The position numbers and the translations under genes are program-made. The notes beneath the pieces are model-generated. The model did no database searches, was not told where the DNA came from, and saw only the letters and a list, made by a program, of their open reading frames with translations. This document shows positions 56,923 to 64,000 of a stretch of 64,000 nt of DNA, one piece after another. Each line of letters opens with the position of its first letter. Positions within the stretch are counted from its first letter, which is position 1. The DNA comes from WGAB01 sp964406105 (GTDB taxonomy: Bacteria > Hydrothermota > Hydrothermia > WGAB01): assembly GCA_964406105.1 (NCBI GenBank), contig CAYOQK010000022.1, positions 14,273-78,272 on the forward strand. The letters are read 5' to 3'.

Positions 56923-58627
56923 TGATCTCCCCCTTTAAGGACTCCAGCATCTGCTGGACCCGGGTTTGGAGATCGGGCAGGGGAACATCCACCGATGCTC
57001 CTGTGGCGCGGATCTTGATCTCGGCCAGACCCTGAGCCACCTTACGACCCAGCACCACATGGAGGGGGATCCCTACGAGATCTGCGTCTTTGAATTTTAC
57101 ACCCGGGCTCAGGTCTCTGTCATCCCACAGCACCTCCAGGCCTGCCGCTTGGAGATCGTGGTATGCCCGCTCTGCCACGTCGCCCACCTTACGGGGATCC
57201 AGGGCCAGGATCTCCACATCGTAAGGGGCAATGGTCACGGGCCATACGATCCCGTGTTGATCGTGGTACAGTTCCACGGCGGCCGCCATCACTCGGCCGA
57301 TGCCAATCCCATAGCTCCCCATGATGATGGGTTTCTCCTGGCCATCGCGGTCTGTGAAGTAGGCTCCCAGGGCCTCTGAGTACCGGGTACCCAACTTGAA
57401 GATGTGGCCCACCTCAATGGCGCGCTGAAGCCTGAGGGGTGCGCCGCACTGGGGACACCGATCCCCGGCCTTTACCTCTCGCACATCGGCATACCGGTGC
57501 ACCGGGAAGTGTTCTTCCACGTTGACGCCCACCAGGTGGTGGTCGCTTTCGTTGGCTCCGCACACCATGCCCTGCAGGCCGCGGAGGGTTTCGTCGGCGA
57601 TGATCTCGTCCACCTCCAGGTTCACCGGCCCTACGAAGCCCACTTCCACACCGAACCGATCCTGCACCTCTTCAGGGGTGGCGATCCGCACCTCTCCGCC
57701 CAGCACCTGCTGCAGCTTGGCCTCGTTCACCTCGTAGTCTCCCCGAACCAGCACCAGCACGGCCCGGTCGCCCACCATGTACACCAGGCTCTTGATGAGC
57801 AGTTCTGGCCCAACCCCCAAAAAGGCCGTGACCTCCTCCACGGTTTTCACCCCAGGGGTGTGCACCTTTTCCAGCCGTTGGAAGGGCGAGGTGGGCTTGG
57901 GGAGAGCGGGCGTGCCGGTGGCCACCTCTACGTTGGCCGAGTACCCACATTGGTCGCACAGGGCCAAGGTGTCTTCACCCGCCTCAGAGGGCACCATGAA
58001 CTCCTCGGAGGCCGATCCCCCCATGAGCCCGGTGGAGGCCCGGGTAACCACAAACCTCAGGCCTGCCCGGGTGAAAATGCGGGTGTAGGCCTCATGATGC
58101 AATTGGTAACTGTGGTCCAGCCCCTCCCAGGAGGCGTCAAAACTGTAGGAGTCCTTCATGAGAAACTCCCGCACCCTCAGGATGCCCGACCGGGGCCGGG
58201 GCTCATCGCGGAATTTGGTCTGGATCTGGTACCAGATCTGGGGAAGATCCCGGTACGACCGCAGGTAGTGGCGTGCGAGGTCGGCGAAGAGCTCCTCGTG
58301 GGTGGGAGCCAGAGCCATTTGGCGGCCTTTGCGGTCTTGCAAGCGAAACATATCTGGTCCAAAGGCCTTCCAGCGGCCGGACTCCTCCCAGAGTTCCCGG
58401 GCCGTTAGGCTGGGCATCAACACCTCCTGGGCACCGATCCGGTTCATCTCTTCGCGCACGATTCGCATGATCCGATGGAGCACCCGCTGGCCAAGGGGCA
58501 GGAAGATGTACACGCCTGCCTGATGCTGACGAACAAAACCGGCACGCAGCAACAGGCGGTGGGAAGGAGACTGAGCCTCCTTAGGGTCCTCTTTTAAAGT
58601 CGGTATCAGGGCTTGAGACCAACGCAT
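56897..58627 (-). CDS. proS: Prolyl-tRNA synthetase (bacterial type with editing domain)
   Basis: 576-residue class II synthetase. Motif 2 region TKFRDEPRPRSGILRVREFLMKDSYSFD and motif 3 GSYGIGIGRVMAAAVE are present. An insertion of the YbaK-type deacylase lies in between (about residues 230-390: FLGVGPELLIKSLVYMVGDRAVLVLVRGDYEVNEAKL). A C-terminal anticodon domain follows (PYDVEILALD). It is the first gene of the translation operon and starts 8 bases after a TACAAT box, so its mRNA is probably leaderless. Confidence 0.97.
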   Translation of the reverse strand: MRWSQALIPTLKEDPKEAQSPSHRLLLRAGFVRQHQAGVYIFLPLGQRVLHRIMRIVREEMNRIGAQEVLMPSLTARELWEESGRWKAFGPDMFRLQDRKGRQMALAPTHEELFADLARHYLRSYRDLPQIWYQIQTKFRDEPRPRSGILRVREFLMKDSYSFDASWEGLDHSYQLHHEAYTRIFTRAGLRFVVTRASTGLMGGSASEEFMVPSEAGEDTLALCDQCGYSANVEVATGTPALPKPTSPFQRLEKVHTPGVKTVEEVTAFLGVGPELLIKSLVYMVGDRAVLVLVRGDYEVNEAKLQQVLGGEVRIATPEEVQDRFGVEVGFVGPVNLEVDEIIADETLRGLQGMVCGANESDHHLVGVNVEEHFPVHRYADVREVKAGDRCPQCGAPLRLQRAIEVGHIFKLGTRYSEALGAYFTDRDGQEKPIIMGSYGIGIGRVMAAAVELYHDQHGIVWPVTIAPYDVEILALDPRKVGDVAERAYHDLQAAGLEVLWDDRDLSPGVKFKDADLVGIPLHVVLGRKVAQGLAEIKIRATGASVDVPLPDLQTRVQQMLESLKGEINERLGKTA

Positions 58628-58635
58628 AGCGGTGT

Positions 58636-58664
58636 ATTGTATAGGTGGGCCCGAGGGGGGTCAA
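58636..58664 (-). promoter_or_regulatory. Promoter of the proS-rimP-nusA-infB-ptsHI operon
   Basis: On the minus strand TTGACC (58659-58664), 17-base spacer, TACAAT (58636-58641), then 8 bases to the proS ATG at 58627. No Shine-Dalgarno site can fit. Confidence 0.85.
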
Positions 58665-58767
58665 TTTTATCCCTCTGGAATTCAGTGGGTTGGAACGAAA
58701 CCGTGGAACACCGGGCTCTGCGGCGACCAAACCTCGTGAACCCTCAAAAAGGCTGATCCACGGCAGA

Positions 58768-58796
58768 TTGCAATGGCCAAACCGCCGGGGTAAAAT
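58768..58796 (+). promoter_or_regulatory. Promoter of tRNA-Thr (and the following genes)
   Basis: TTGCAA (58768-58773), 17-base spacer, TAAAAT (58791-58796); the tRNA begins 11 bases after the -10. Confidence 0.8.
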
Positions 58797-58806
58797 CAGA
58801 AGACAC

Positions 58807-58882
58807 GCCGGCGTAGCTCAGCAGGCAGAGCAGCGCATTCGTAATGCGCAGGTCGGCGGTTCGAGTCCGCCCGCCGGCTCCA
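58807..58882 (+). tRNA. tRNA-Thr (CGT)
   Basis: 73 bases plus an encoded CCA (58880-58882). Acceptor GCCGGCG/CGCCGGC with discriminator T, D arm TAGCTCAGCAGGCAGAGCA, anticodon stem GCGCA/TGCGC with loop TTCGTAA (anticodon CGT), T loop TTCGAGT. The next gene's ATG is 9 bases downstream. Confidence 0.95.
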
Positions 58883-58890
58883 AAGATCAC

Positions 58891-60237
58891 ATGGACCTCA
58901 TCTTTTCGGTATCCGGTCTTCGCGGGGTGGTAGGGGATGGCTTAGATCCTGAGCAACTCCTTCCCTATCTTCGGGCCTTCTATCGGCTCACCGGCGGCGG
59001 CCGGTACCTCGTGGGACGGGATCCACGCCCCCACGGTGGCATGGTGTACCACCTGGTGGCCGGGATTCTTCAAGCCCTGGGAGGCCAGGTGGAGAACGCC
59101 GGCGTGGTGCCGACGCCCACCGTGCTGTTCCACATAGCCCGGGGGTCCTATGCCGGTGGCATCGTGATCACCGCCTCCCACAATCCCCTGCCCTGGAACG
59201 CCCTGAAGTTCGTGAATGCCCAGGGTCGGTTCCTCTCGCCAGAAGAGGTACAGCGCTTGCGGACACTGGTGGAGCAGCCAGATCCCGCCCCCTGGGCAGC
59301 CTGGGACCAGGTGGGCACGGAAACCCCTCGCCCTCAAGCCTGGCAGGCCCATGTGGACACCCTGTTGGCGTACGCTGGGGTCTCCGATTCCCTGCGGGAG
59401 AAGGCTCGGCAGATCCGCGTGGCGGTGGACTGCGTAAACGGCGCCATGTCAGAGGCCCTGCCCGCCCTGCTCAAGGGCCTGGGCTTTGAAGTGATCCCCC
59501 TCTACTGTGATGGCTCCGGTCGGTTCCCCCATAACCCAGAACCCCGCCGAGAACACCTGGACCTTTTGAACCGTTTGCTCCAAGCCAAACTTGCCCATCT
59601 GGGTTTTGCCAGTGACCCTGATGGTGACCGTTTGGTGTTCGGCCTGGCTGGCCACGGGGTGTTTTCCGAGGAGTACACGGTGCCGGTGGCCGTGGAGGCC
59701 GTACTCCGCCGCGAAACGCCCCAGGGGCCGGTGGTGGTCAACTACAGCACCTCCATGATGGTGGAGGCCGTAGCCCGCCAGCACGGCGTGGAGGTGGTCC
59801 GGGTTCCCGTGGGAGAGATCCATGTCACCGAGAAACTCCTGGCCACCGGGGGGCAGATTGGGGGCGAAGGCAACGGCGGGGTGATCTATCCCCGGATCAA
59901 CGCCACACGCGACGGACTGGTGGCCGCCACCCTCGTGGCGCTGGCGTACCTGGAAGGGTGGCTTGTGCCCTTCCTTAAGGCTCTGCCGGCGTACACCCTG
60001 CTGAAAAGCCGGGTACCCCGCACCCGGCCGTTGGACCTGGGCCGCTTGCAGCGGGCTTTTCCCCAGGCCCAGGTCTCCACCGAGGACGGGGTGTATCTCC
60101 GGTTCTCCGAAGCCTGGATCCAGGTACGCCCGTCTAACACCGAGCCCCTTTACCGCATCTTTGTGGAGGCCCCCTCCCTGGAGGAGGCCCAAAAACTGAT
60201 GGACCAGGTGCAGTCCGTGCTGGAAACCAAACCCTAA
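58891..60237 (+). CDS. Phosphohexomutase (phosphoglucosamine mutase / phosphomannomutase family)
   Basis: About 448 residues from ATG 58891. The frame opens far upstream, but that part contains the tRNA. Motifs in order: SVSGLRGVVGDGLDPEQL, the phosphoserine loop VITASHNPLPWNALKF, metal loop ASDPDGDRLVFG, sugar-specificity loop GEGNGGVIYPRINATRDG, and phosphate-binding VRPSNTEPLYRIFVEA. The overall style resembles the archaeal/thermophilic GlmM-PMM group; glucosamine, mannose or glucose phosphate cannot be told apart. No ribosome site precedes the ATG, so translation may rely on the tRNA-processed 5' end. Confidence 0.9.
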   Translation: MDLIFSVSGLRGVVGDGLDPEQLLPYLRAFYRLTGGGRYLVGRDPRPHGGMVYHLVAGILQALGGQVENAGVVPTPTVLFHIARGSYAGGIVITASHNPLPWNALKFVNAQGRFLSPEEVQRLRTLVEQPDPAPWAAWDQVGTETPRPQAWQAHVDTLLAYAGVSDSLREKARQIRVAVDCVNGAMSEALPALLKGLGFEVIPLYCDGSGRFPHNPEPRREHLDLLNRLLQAKLAHLGFASDPDGDRLVFGLAGHGVFSEEYTVPVAVEAVLRRETPQGPVVVNYSTSMMVEAVARQHGVEVVRVPVGEIHVTEKLLATGGQIGGEGNGGVIYPRINATRDGLVAATLVALAYLEGWLVPFLKALPAYTLLKSRVPRTRPLDLGRLQRAFPQAQVSTEDGVYLRFSEAWIQVRPSNTEPLYRIFVEAPSLEEAQKLMDQVQSVLETKP

Positions 60238-60253
60238 GCGAAAGGAGGGTTTC

Positions 60254-61180
60254 ATGGCCGGCATTAAGGAAGCCAAATACATCTGGATGTCGGGGAAGCT
60301 GGTTCCCTGGCAGGATGCCAAGATCCACGTCTTAAGCCACGTCGTTCACTACGCCTCAGCGGTCTTTGAGGGGGTACGGGCCTACAAAACCAAGAAGGGC
60401 ACCGCCATTTTCCGGTGGCACGATCACCTGAGGCGACTGTACGATTCCGCCAAGATCTACCGGATGGAGATCCCCTTTGCCCCCGAGGAACTCACCCAGG
60501 CCACCATCCAACTCATCAAGGAAAACGGCCTGGATGCATGCTACATCCGCCCCATCGTGTACCGGGGGTACTACGACCTGGGGGTGAACCCCTTCAAGTG
60601 CCCGGTGGAGGTGACCATTGCCGTGTGGGAATGGGGGGCCTACCTGGGCGAGGAAGCCCTCACCCAAGGGGTGGACGTGATGGTTTCCTCTTGGAACCGG
60701 ATGGCCCACAACACGTTCCCCCCTATGGCCAAGGCCACTGGCAACTACGCCAACGCCCAACTGATCAAAATGGAGGCCGTGCTTTACGGCTTTGCAGAAG
60801 GCATCGCCTTGAACCCCGACAACACGGTTTCCGAGGGATCCGGCGAGAACCTGTTCCTGGTGCGGAACGGCAAGATCTACACGCCGGCATTGGAATCCGG
60901 GATCTTGCCCGGCATCACCCGGGACACGGTGATCACCCTGGCCCGAGAGATGGGCTATGAGGTCATTGAAACCCTCATCCCCCGGGAAATGCTGTACATC
61001 GCCGATGAGTTGTTCTTCACGGGGACAGCGGCGGAGATCACCCCGATCCGATCGGTGGATAAGATCCCCATCGGTTCGGGAACCCGGGGACCCATCACAA
61101 AGGCCCTCCAGGAACGGCTCTTCGCCATTGTGCAGGGGGAAGAAGAAGACACCCACGGATGGCTTTTGTACATTGACTGA
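60254..61180 (+). CDS. ilvE: Branched-chain amino acid aminotransferase
   Basis: 308 residues, PLP fold type IV. The N-terminal AKIHVLSHVVHYASAVFEGVRAY, the PLP lysine in PPMAKATGNYANAQLIKMEAV, and the phosphate/glutamate region EGSGENLFLVRNGKIYTPAL with GILPGITRDTVI are typical. It interconverts Leu, Ile and Val with their 2-oxoacids. AAAGGAGG lies 6 bases before the ATG, 16 bases after the mutase gene. A GC hairpin at 61189-61217 follows. Confidence 0.95.
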   Translation: MAGIKEAKYIWMSGKLVPWQDAKIHVLSHVVHYASAVFEGVRAYKTKKGTAIFRWHDHLRRLYDSAKIYRMEIPFAPEELTQATIQLIKENGLDACYIRPIVYRGYYDLGVNPFKCPVEVTIAVWEWGAYLGEEALTQGVDVMVSSWNRMAHNTFPPMAKATGNYANAQLIKMEAVLYGFAEGIALNPDNTVSEGSGENLFLVRNGKIYTPALESGILPGITRDTVITLAREMGYEVIETLIPREMLYIADELFFTGTAAEITPIRSVDKIPIGSGTRGPITKALQERLFAIVQGEEEDTHGWLLYID

Positions 61181-61188
61181 TTTACGGC

Positions 61189-61217
61189 GGGGCGGGGCTG
61201 ACTCCTCGTCCCGCCCC
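61189..61217 (+). terminator. Hairpin terminator after ilvE
   Basis: A 9-bp GC-rich stem (61189-61197 with 61209-61217, one G-U pair) and an 11-base loop are followed by TCTGTTT. The T-tract is short. Confidence 0.65.
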
Positions 61218-61248
61218 TCTGTTTCCCCAGGCTATACCATAAGAACCC

Positions 61249-64000
61249 ATGAGGCACCGGTATCCTTTTCCGCCTCAAGAAGTACCGAACCGGGAGCATT
61301 TGGAACAGCTTCTGCGGTACTATCCCTACCTTCTTTTGGCTTGCGCACAAGTGCCCAAACAGGTTGCTCCCCATACGTTGATTTCTCATTTGCGTAGGGC
61401 CTTCCGGGGAGCAGACCTTTTAGACGCCTTAGCTCCCCGGCACCTGCTCCTCTCCGTAGGGGTCCCTCACGCACACATCGCCCAGCGTATTCTTCAACGT
61501 TTCCAAAGGGTCCTGCACCAGCACTTTCCCCACCTGCCTGCTCCTCCGGTGGGTGGTGTGCTGATCCAGCAGATTCCAGAACCCCCTTCCACCCTTCAAG
61601 TCTGGATGGAACGGGCCCTCAAGGGGGCCCGTTTAGCCCCCTCGCGTGTATTCCTATTGGACCCCCACCAGGAGAGCGTGGAACTCACCACCACCCTTCC
61701 TACCCCTCGGCGTCCTTACGAGCAGGTGCTGGAGACCCTCCAACCCCAAGGGGGCCAGATTTGGATCACCGGCGGAGACCCCTTCCTGCGGTGTGCTCTG
61801 CTCCGCCGCGTGGCCTACGAGAAACACCGTCAGGGCTTCCAGGTGATTCTGATCCCCGGTGTTCCCTCTCCCTACCTGCCTCTTTTTCCTTTGCTTCACC
61901 CCTTAGAAGCCCGTCCCCGGGGGTCCTACCCCTGGATCCAGCAGCTGCTGGAATCCTCCCTCCAAGCCTTCTGCCCCCTGTTGGAGCAGTACGGGGGCGA
62001 AACCCCTAAGAGAACGTTCCCCACGAAGATGCGCCAAGCGGATGGGCTCCTGGTGGCGGCTCAAGACCTGCTGAGACAGATGGCCCAAACCCTGCCCACC
62101 CTGTGGTTGGTGCCTGAAATTCACCAGGCGGACCTGGAAACCCAGAACCTGGTGGAACGGCTCCTCTCTCAACCAGTGCCTGGCCTGAGCATAGCGATCA
62201 CTGGCCATCTGCTCTTTCCCCCTCCAGAGGAACTCCCCTCCCTTTCCCTGGATCTCCAAGAGAGCTGGCAAACCCAGGACATCCTCGGGCTTCCCCACCT
62301 TTTGAAACATCCGAACCGGCCGGAGTCCTATCCCGAGAGCCTTACCCTTTGGCTTCTGGATCACTGGCTGGTGCATCGGCCTGAGGATCCCCCACCTTCC
62401 CGCTTGCCAGCCCTTATCGCTGAGATCCTGGAGGCTCTTCCCCCACTGGCCCGACGAATGCTCTTGGCTATGGCGGTGCTGAACCACCCCACCACCTCGC
62501 CTCTGCTGGCCCGATGGCTGGACCTCCCGGCCCTACAAGTTGAAGAGGCCCTGGAAACCCTCAAGAGTTGGGGCCTGCTCTTGGAGGAGATCGGCACCTA
62601 CTTCTTGCCCTGCCCCGATCTGGCACTCCCCCTGCTGAAACACTTTGACCCCGAACAACAGCGTGAAGTCCGGCAATCCCTCTTGTCCAGGCTTACCCTT
62701 CAGGATTCGTCACCAGTGCAATTCTCGGTTTGGGCCGCGGAGCAAGCGGAGGGGATCGCCCAGGCCGAAACCGCTGCCCACCTGTGGGCGCTGCTCGGAG
62801 AGCGCTTTCTGGCCGCCCACGCCTGGCGATCGGGCCTGCGATCCCTGAATCGTGCACTCCACATTGTGGAAACCCATCGCCTGGAACCCCGGCGACCCCT
62901 GGTCTCCCTCCCCCTGGAAAAGGTGCTCTTCTATCGGTACATCCTGCGCGAACAGGATCCCACCCGTCAGGAACTCCACACCTTGGTACAGCGATTGGAA
63001 GCCCTGGGGTACTTTGAGGAATGGATCCAACTGCAGGATTGGATCGTGTTCCAGGATTTGCAAACTGGACGCTACGCCGAGGCCGAGCAAAAGGCCCACC
63101 GAGTCTTTCAAGTGGTCAAAGAGCAGGCTCCCCATCTGGAAGGTTTGGCCCTTAAGATCCTGGGCTCCTGTGCGTGGTACCAGGACCGTTTCGCAGAGGC
63201 CCGAACCCTGTGGCTGAAGGCCCTGCAACGGGGGCAAGGGTTCTCCTCCCTGCAACGTGCCCGGATCCTGGGCAACATCGGCATGATCTACGAAGAAGAG
63301 GAGCAGTTTGAAACTGCGCTCAGGTTTTACCAGGCCGCTATGGAGGTGTTTTACCACGAGGACTTCCTGGGCGGCCTGGCCACGGGCAGCGGCATGATGG
63401 CCCGGGTGGAACAGAAACTGGGCCACCTGGGCAAAGCACTACACTTATTTGAAAAAGCCTTGTTCTATGCCCGATCCGCTCGGGAGTTCAACGACGAAGC
63501 CCTCTGGCAACTGGAACTCGCCCTGCTTTACCGAGAACTGGGCACCTATGAGCAAGCCCAGTATTACGCAGAACGAAGCCTGGCCCACTTCCGGGATACC
63601 CAGAACCTTTACCACCTCCTGCTGACACAAGGGATCCTGGGCGAGATCCATCTCTTGAGCGGCGATTCAGAGGGGGCCGACGCCCTGCTCCGGGATGCGC
63701 TCCAGCGGGCGAAGGAAAGCCGCGACACAAGCCTCATCCTTCAAATCATCTCCAACTGGATCAACACCTTGCTGGCCATGAACCAACTGGACCGGGCGGA
63801 ACGCCTCGTCGCTGAGCACAAGCCCCCCTCCACCCGTCATCTGGACCTGTGGTTCCTGGCCTACAAGGTGACCCCGGCCACGTTCTCTGAATTTGAACGG
63901 AAGTGGAAACACCTACGGCAAGATCGCAACGCCCTCGCCCGCCTGATCCGCTATCGCGTATACCTGGAAGCCCTTCATCGGGCTCAACAACCAGATTTTT
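61249..64000 (+). CDS. Large TPR protein with a STAND-like layout, 3' partial
   Basis: The frame stays open from ATG 61249 to the window end, at least 917 residues. The -10-like TACCAT (61235-61240) ends 8 bases before the ATG, again a leaderless layout. Around residues 170-190, ITGGDPFLRCALLRRVA occupies the place of a Walker A, but no GKT/S is present. A winged-helix-like section follows (about 395-460: LARRMLLAMAVLNHPTTSPL then LQVEEALETLKSWGLL). From about residue 590 there are TPR units (e.g. ARILGNIGMIYEEEEQFETAL, LARVEQ-like, ALWQLELALLYRELGTYEQA). This order (NTPase-like, WH, TPR) is that of MalT/STAND regulators. No DNA-binding end is visible because the gene is cut. Function unknown. 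Confidence 0.7.
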   Translation, partial: MRHRYPFPPQEVPNREHLEQLLRYYPYLLLACAQVPKQVAPHTLISHLRRAFRGADLLDALAPRHLLLSVGVPHAHIAQRILQRFQRVLHQHFPHLPAPPVGGVLIQQIPEPPSTLQVWMERALKGARLAPSRVFLLDPHQESVELTTTLPTPRRPYEQVLETLQPQGGQIWITGGDPFLRCALLRRVAYEKHRQGFQVILIPGVPSPYLPLFPLLHPLEARPRGSYPWIQQLLESSLQAFCPLLEQYGGETPKRTFPTKMRQADGLLVAAQDLLRQMAQTLPTLWLVPEIHQADLETQNLVERLLSQPVPGLSIAITGHLLFPPPEELPSLSLDLQESWQTQDILGLPHLLKHPNRPESYPESLTLWLLDHWLVHRPEDPPPSRLPALIAEILEALPPLARRMLLAMAVLNHPTTSPLLARWLDLPALQVEEALETLKSWGLLLEEIGTYFLPCPDLALPLLKHFDPEQQREVRQSLLSRLTLQDSSPVQFSVWAAEQAEGIAQAETAAHLWALLGERFLAAHAWRSGLRSLNRALHIVETHRLEPRRPLVSLPLEKVLFYRYILREQDPTRQELHTLVQRLEALGYFEEWIQLQDWIVFQDLQTGRYAEAEQKAHRVFQVVKEQAPHLEGLALKILGSCAWYQDRFAEARTLWLKALQRGQGFSSLQRARILGNIGMIYEEEEQFETALRFYQAAMEVFYHEDFLGGLATGSGMMARVEQKLGHLGKALHLFEKALFYARSAREFNDEALWQLELALLYRELGTYEQAQYYAERSLAHFRDTQNLYHLLLTQGILGEIHLLSGDSEGADALLRDALQRAKESRDTSLILQIISNWINTLLAMNQLDRAERLVAEHKPPSTRHLDLWFLAYKVTPATFSEFERKWKHLRQDRNALARLIRYRVYLEALHRAQQPDF

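Noticed and set aside
58645..58890. Long N-terminal extension of the phosphohexomutase frame
   Set aside because: It runs through tRNA-Thr and its promoter; family similarity begins at 58891.
1..64000. CRISPR arrays, insertion sequences, prophage or integron structures
   Set aside because: No spaced direct repeats, transposase, integrase or terminal inverted repeats were seen on either strand.

Overview
This window is a 64 kb, GC-rich, gene-dense bacterial chromosome segment. No intergenic gap exceeds about 220 bases. I see no rRNA, insertion sequence, prophage or CRISPR array. The content suggests a Gram-negative thermophile or anaerobe from a poorly sampled lineage. It has an LPS-type heptosyltransferase, an FlgD/T9SS-like secretion tail, an 11-gene complex I cluster without the NADH module, pyruvate:ferredoxin oxidoreductase, formate-THF ligase, an EF-G paralogue and many short operons. 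The secretion tail and TPR proteins recall FCB-related candidate phyla (WOR-3/Hydrothermae-like), but this placement is an inference of low certainty.

Layout. 1-3.0 kb: tail of a secreted protein, a terminator, then folD-fhs (one-carbon metabolism). 3.1-6.7 kb (minus): a three-subunit molybdenum hydroxylase operon. 6.8-12.6 kb (plus): AI-2E-type permease, DUF3467, secreted transglutaminase, GT9 heptosyltransferase, ATP-dependent DNA ligase, DUF5362. 12.6-19.0 kb (minus): GT4, eukaryotic-type citrate synthase, MrfA-like helicase and nicotinate phosphoribosyltransferase. 19.1-33.3 kb (plus): tRNA(CAT), nuoABCDHIJKLMN, then a por cluster whose delta subunit is fused to an NfnB/GltD-like flavoprotein. 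33.4-45.2 kb (plus): TPR protein, HNH nuclease, OPT transporter, truA, a paired M16 peptidase system, GT2, a large unassigned Rossmann protein, an endonuclease III relative and an O-antigen ligase/polymerase-like protein. 45.1-58.6 kb (minus): proS-rimP-nusA-infB-DUF503-ptsH-ptsI-DUF948-like-fusA paralogue, a terminator, then DUF4015-ruvB-nif3. 58.8-64 kb (plus): tRNA-Thr, phosphohexomutase, branched-chain aminotransferase and a large TPR/STAND-like protein that runs off the end.

How it works together. The most notable block is 19-33 kb. A quinone-reducing proton pump without NuoEFG sits directly upstream of pyruvate oxidation genes. Their ferredoxin subunit carries its own FAD and NAD(P)H sites, so one transcription unit could connect pyruvate, ferredoxin, NAD(P)H and the membrane proton gradient. 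Citrate synthase and folD-fhs add nearby central carbon functions.

Promoters are unusually readable. Several operons start with a sigma70-type -10 box only 7-8 bases before the ATG, which indicates leaderless mRNAs (proS and the molybdenum hydroxylase operon have good -35 boxes too). In four places the TAA stop of one gene lies inside the -10 box of the next. All functional calls are from reading the sequence; no database search was run.
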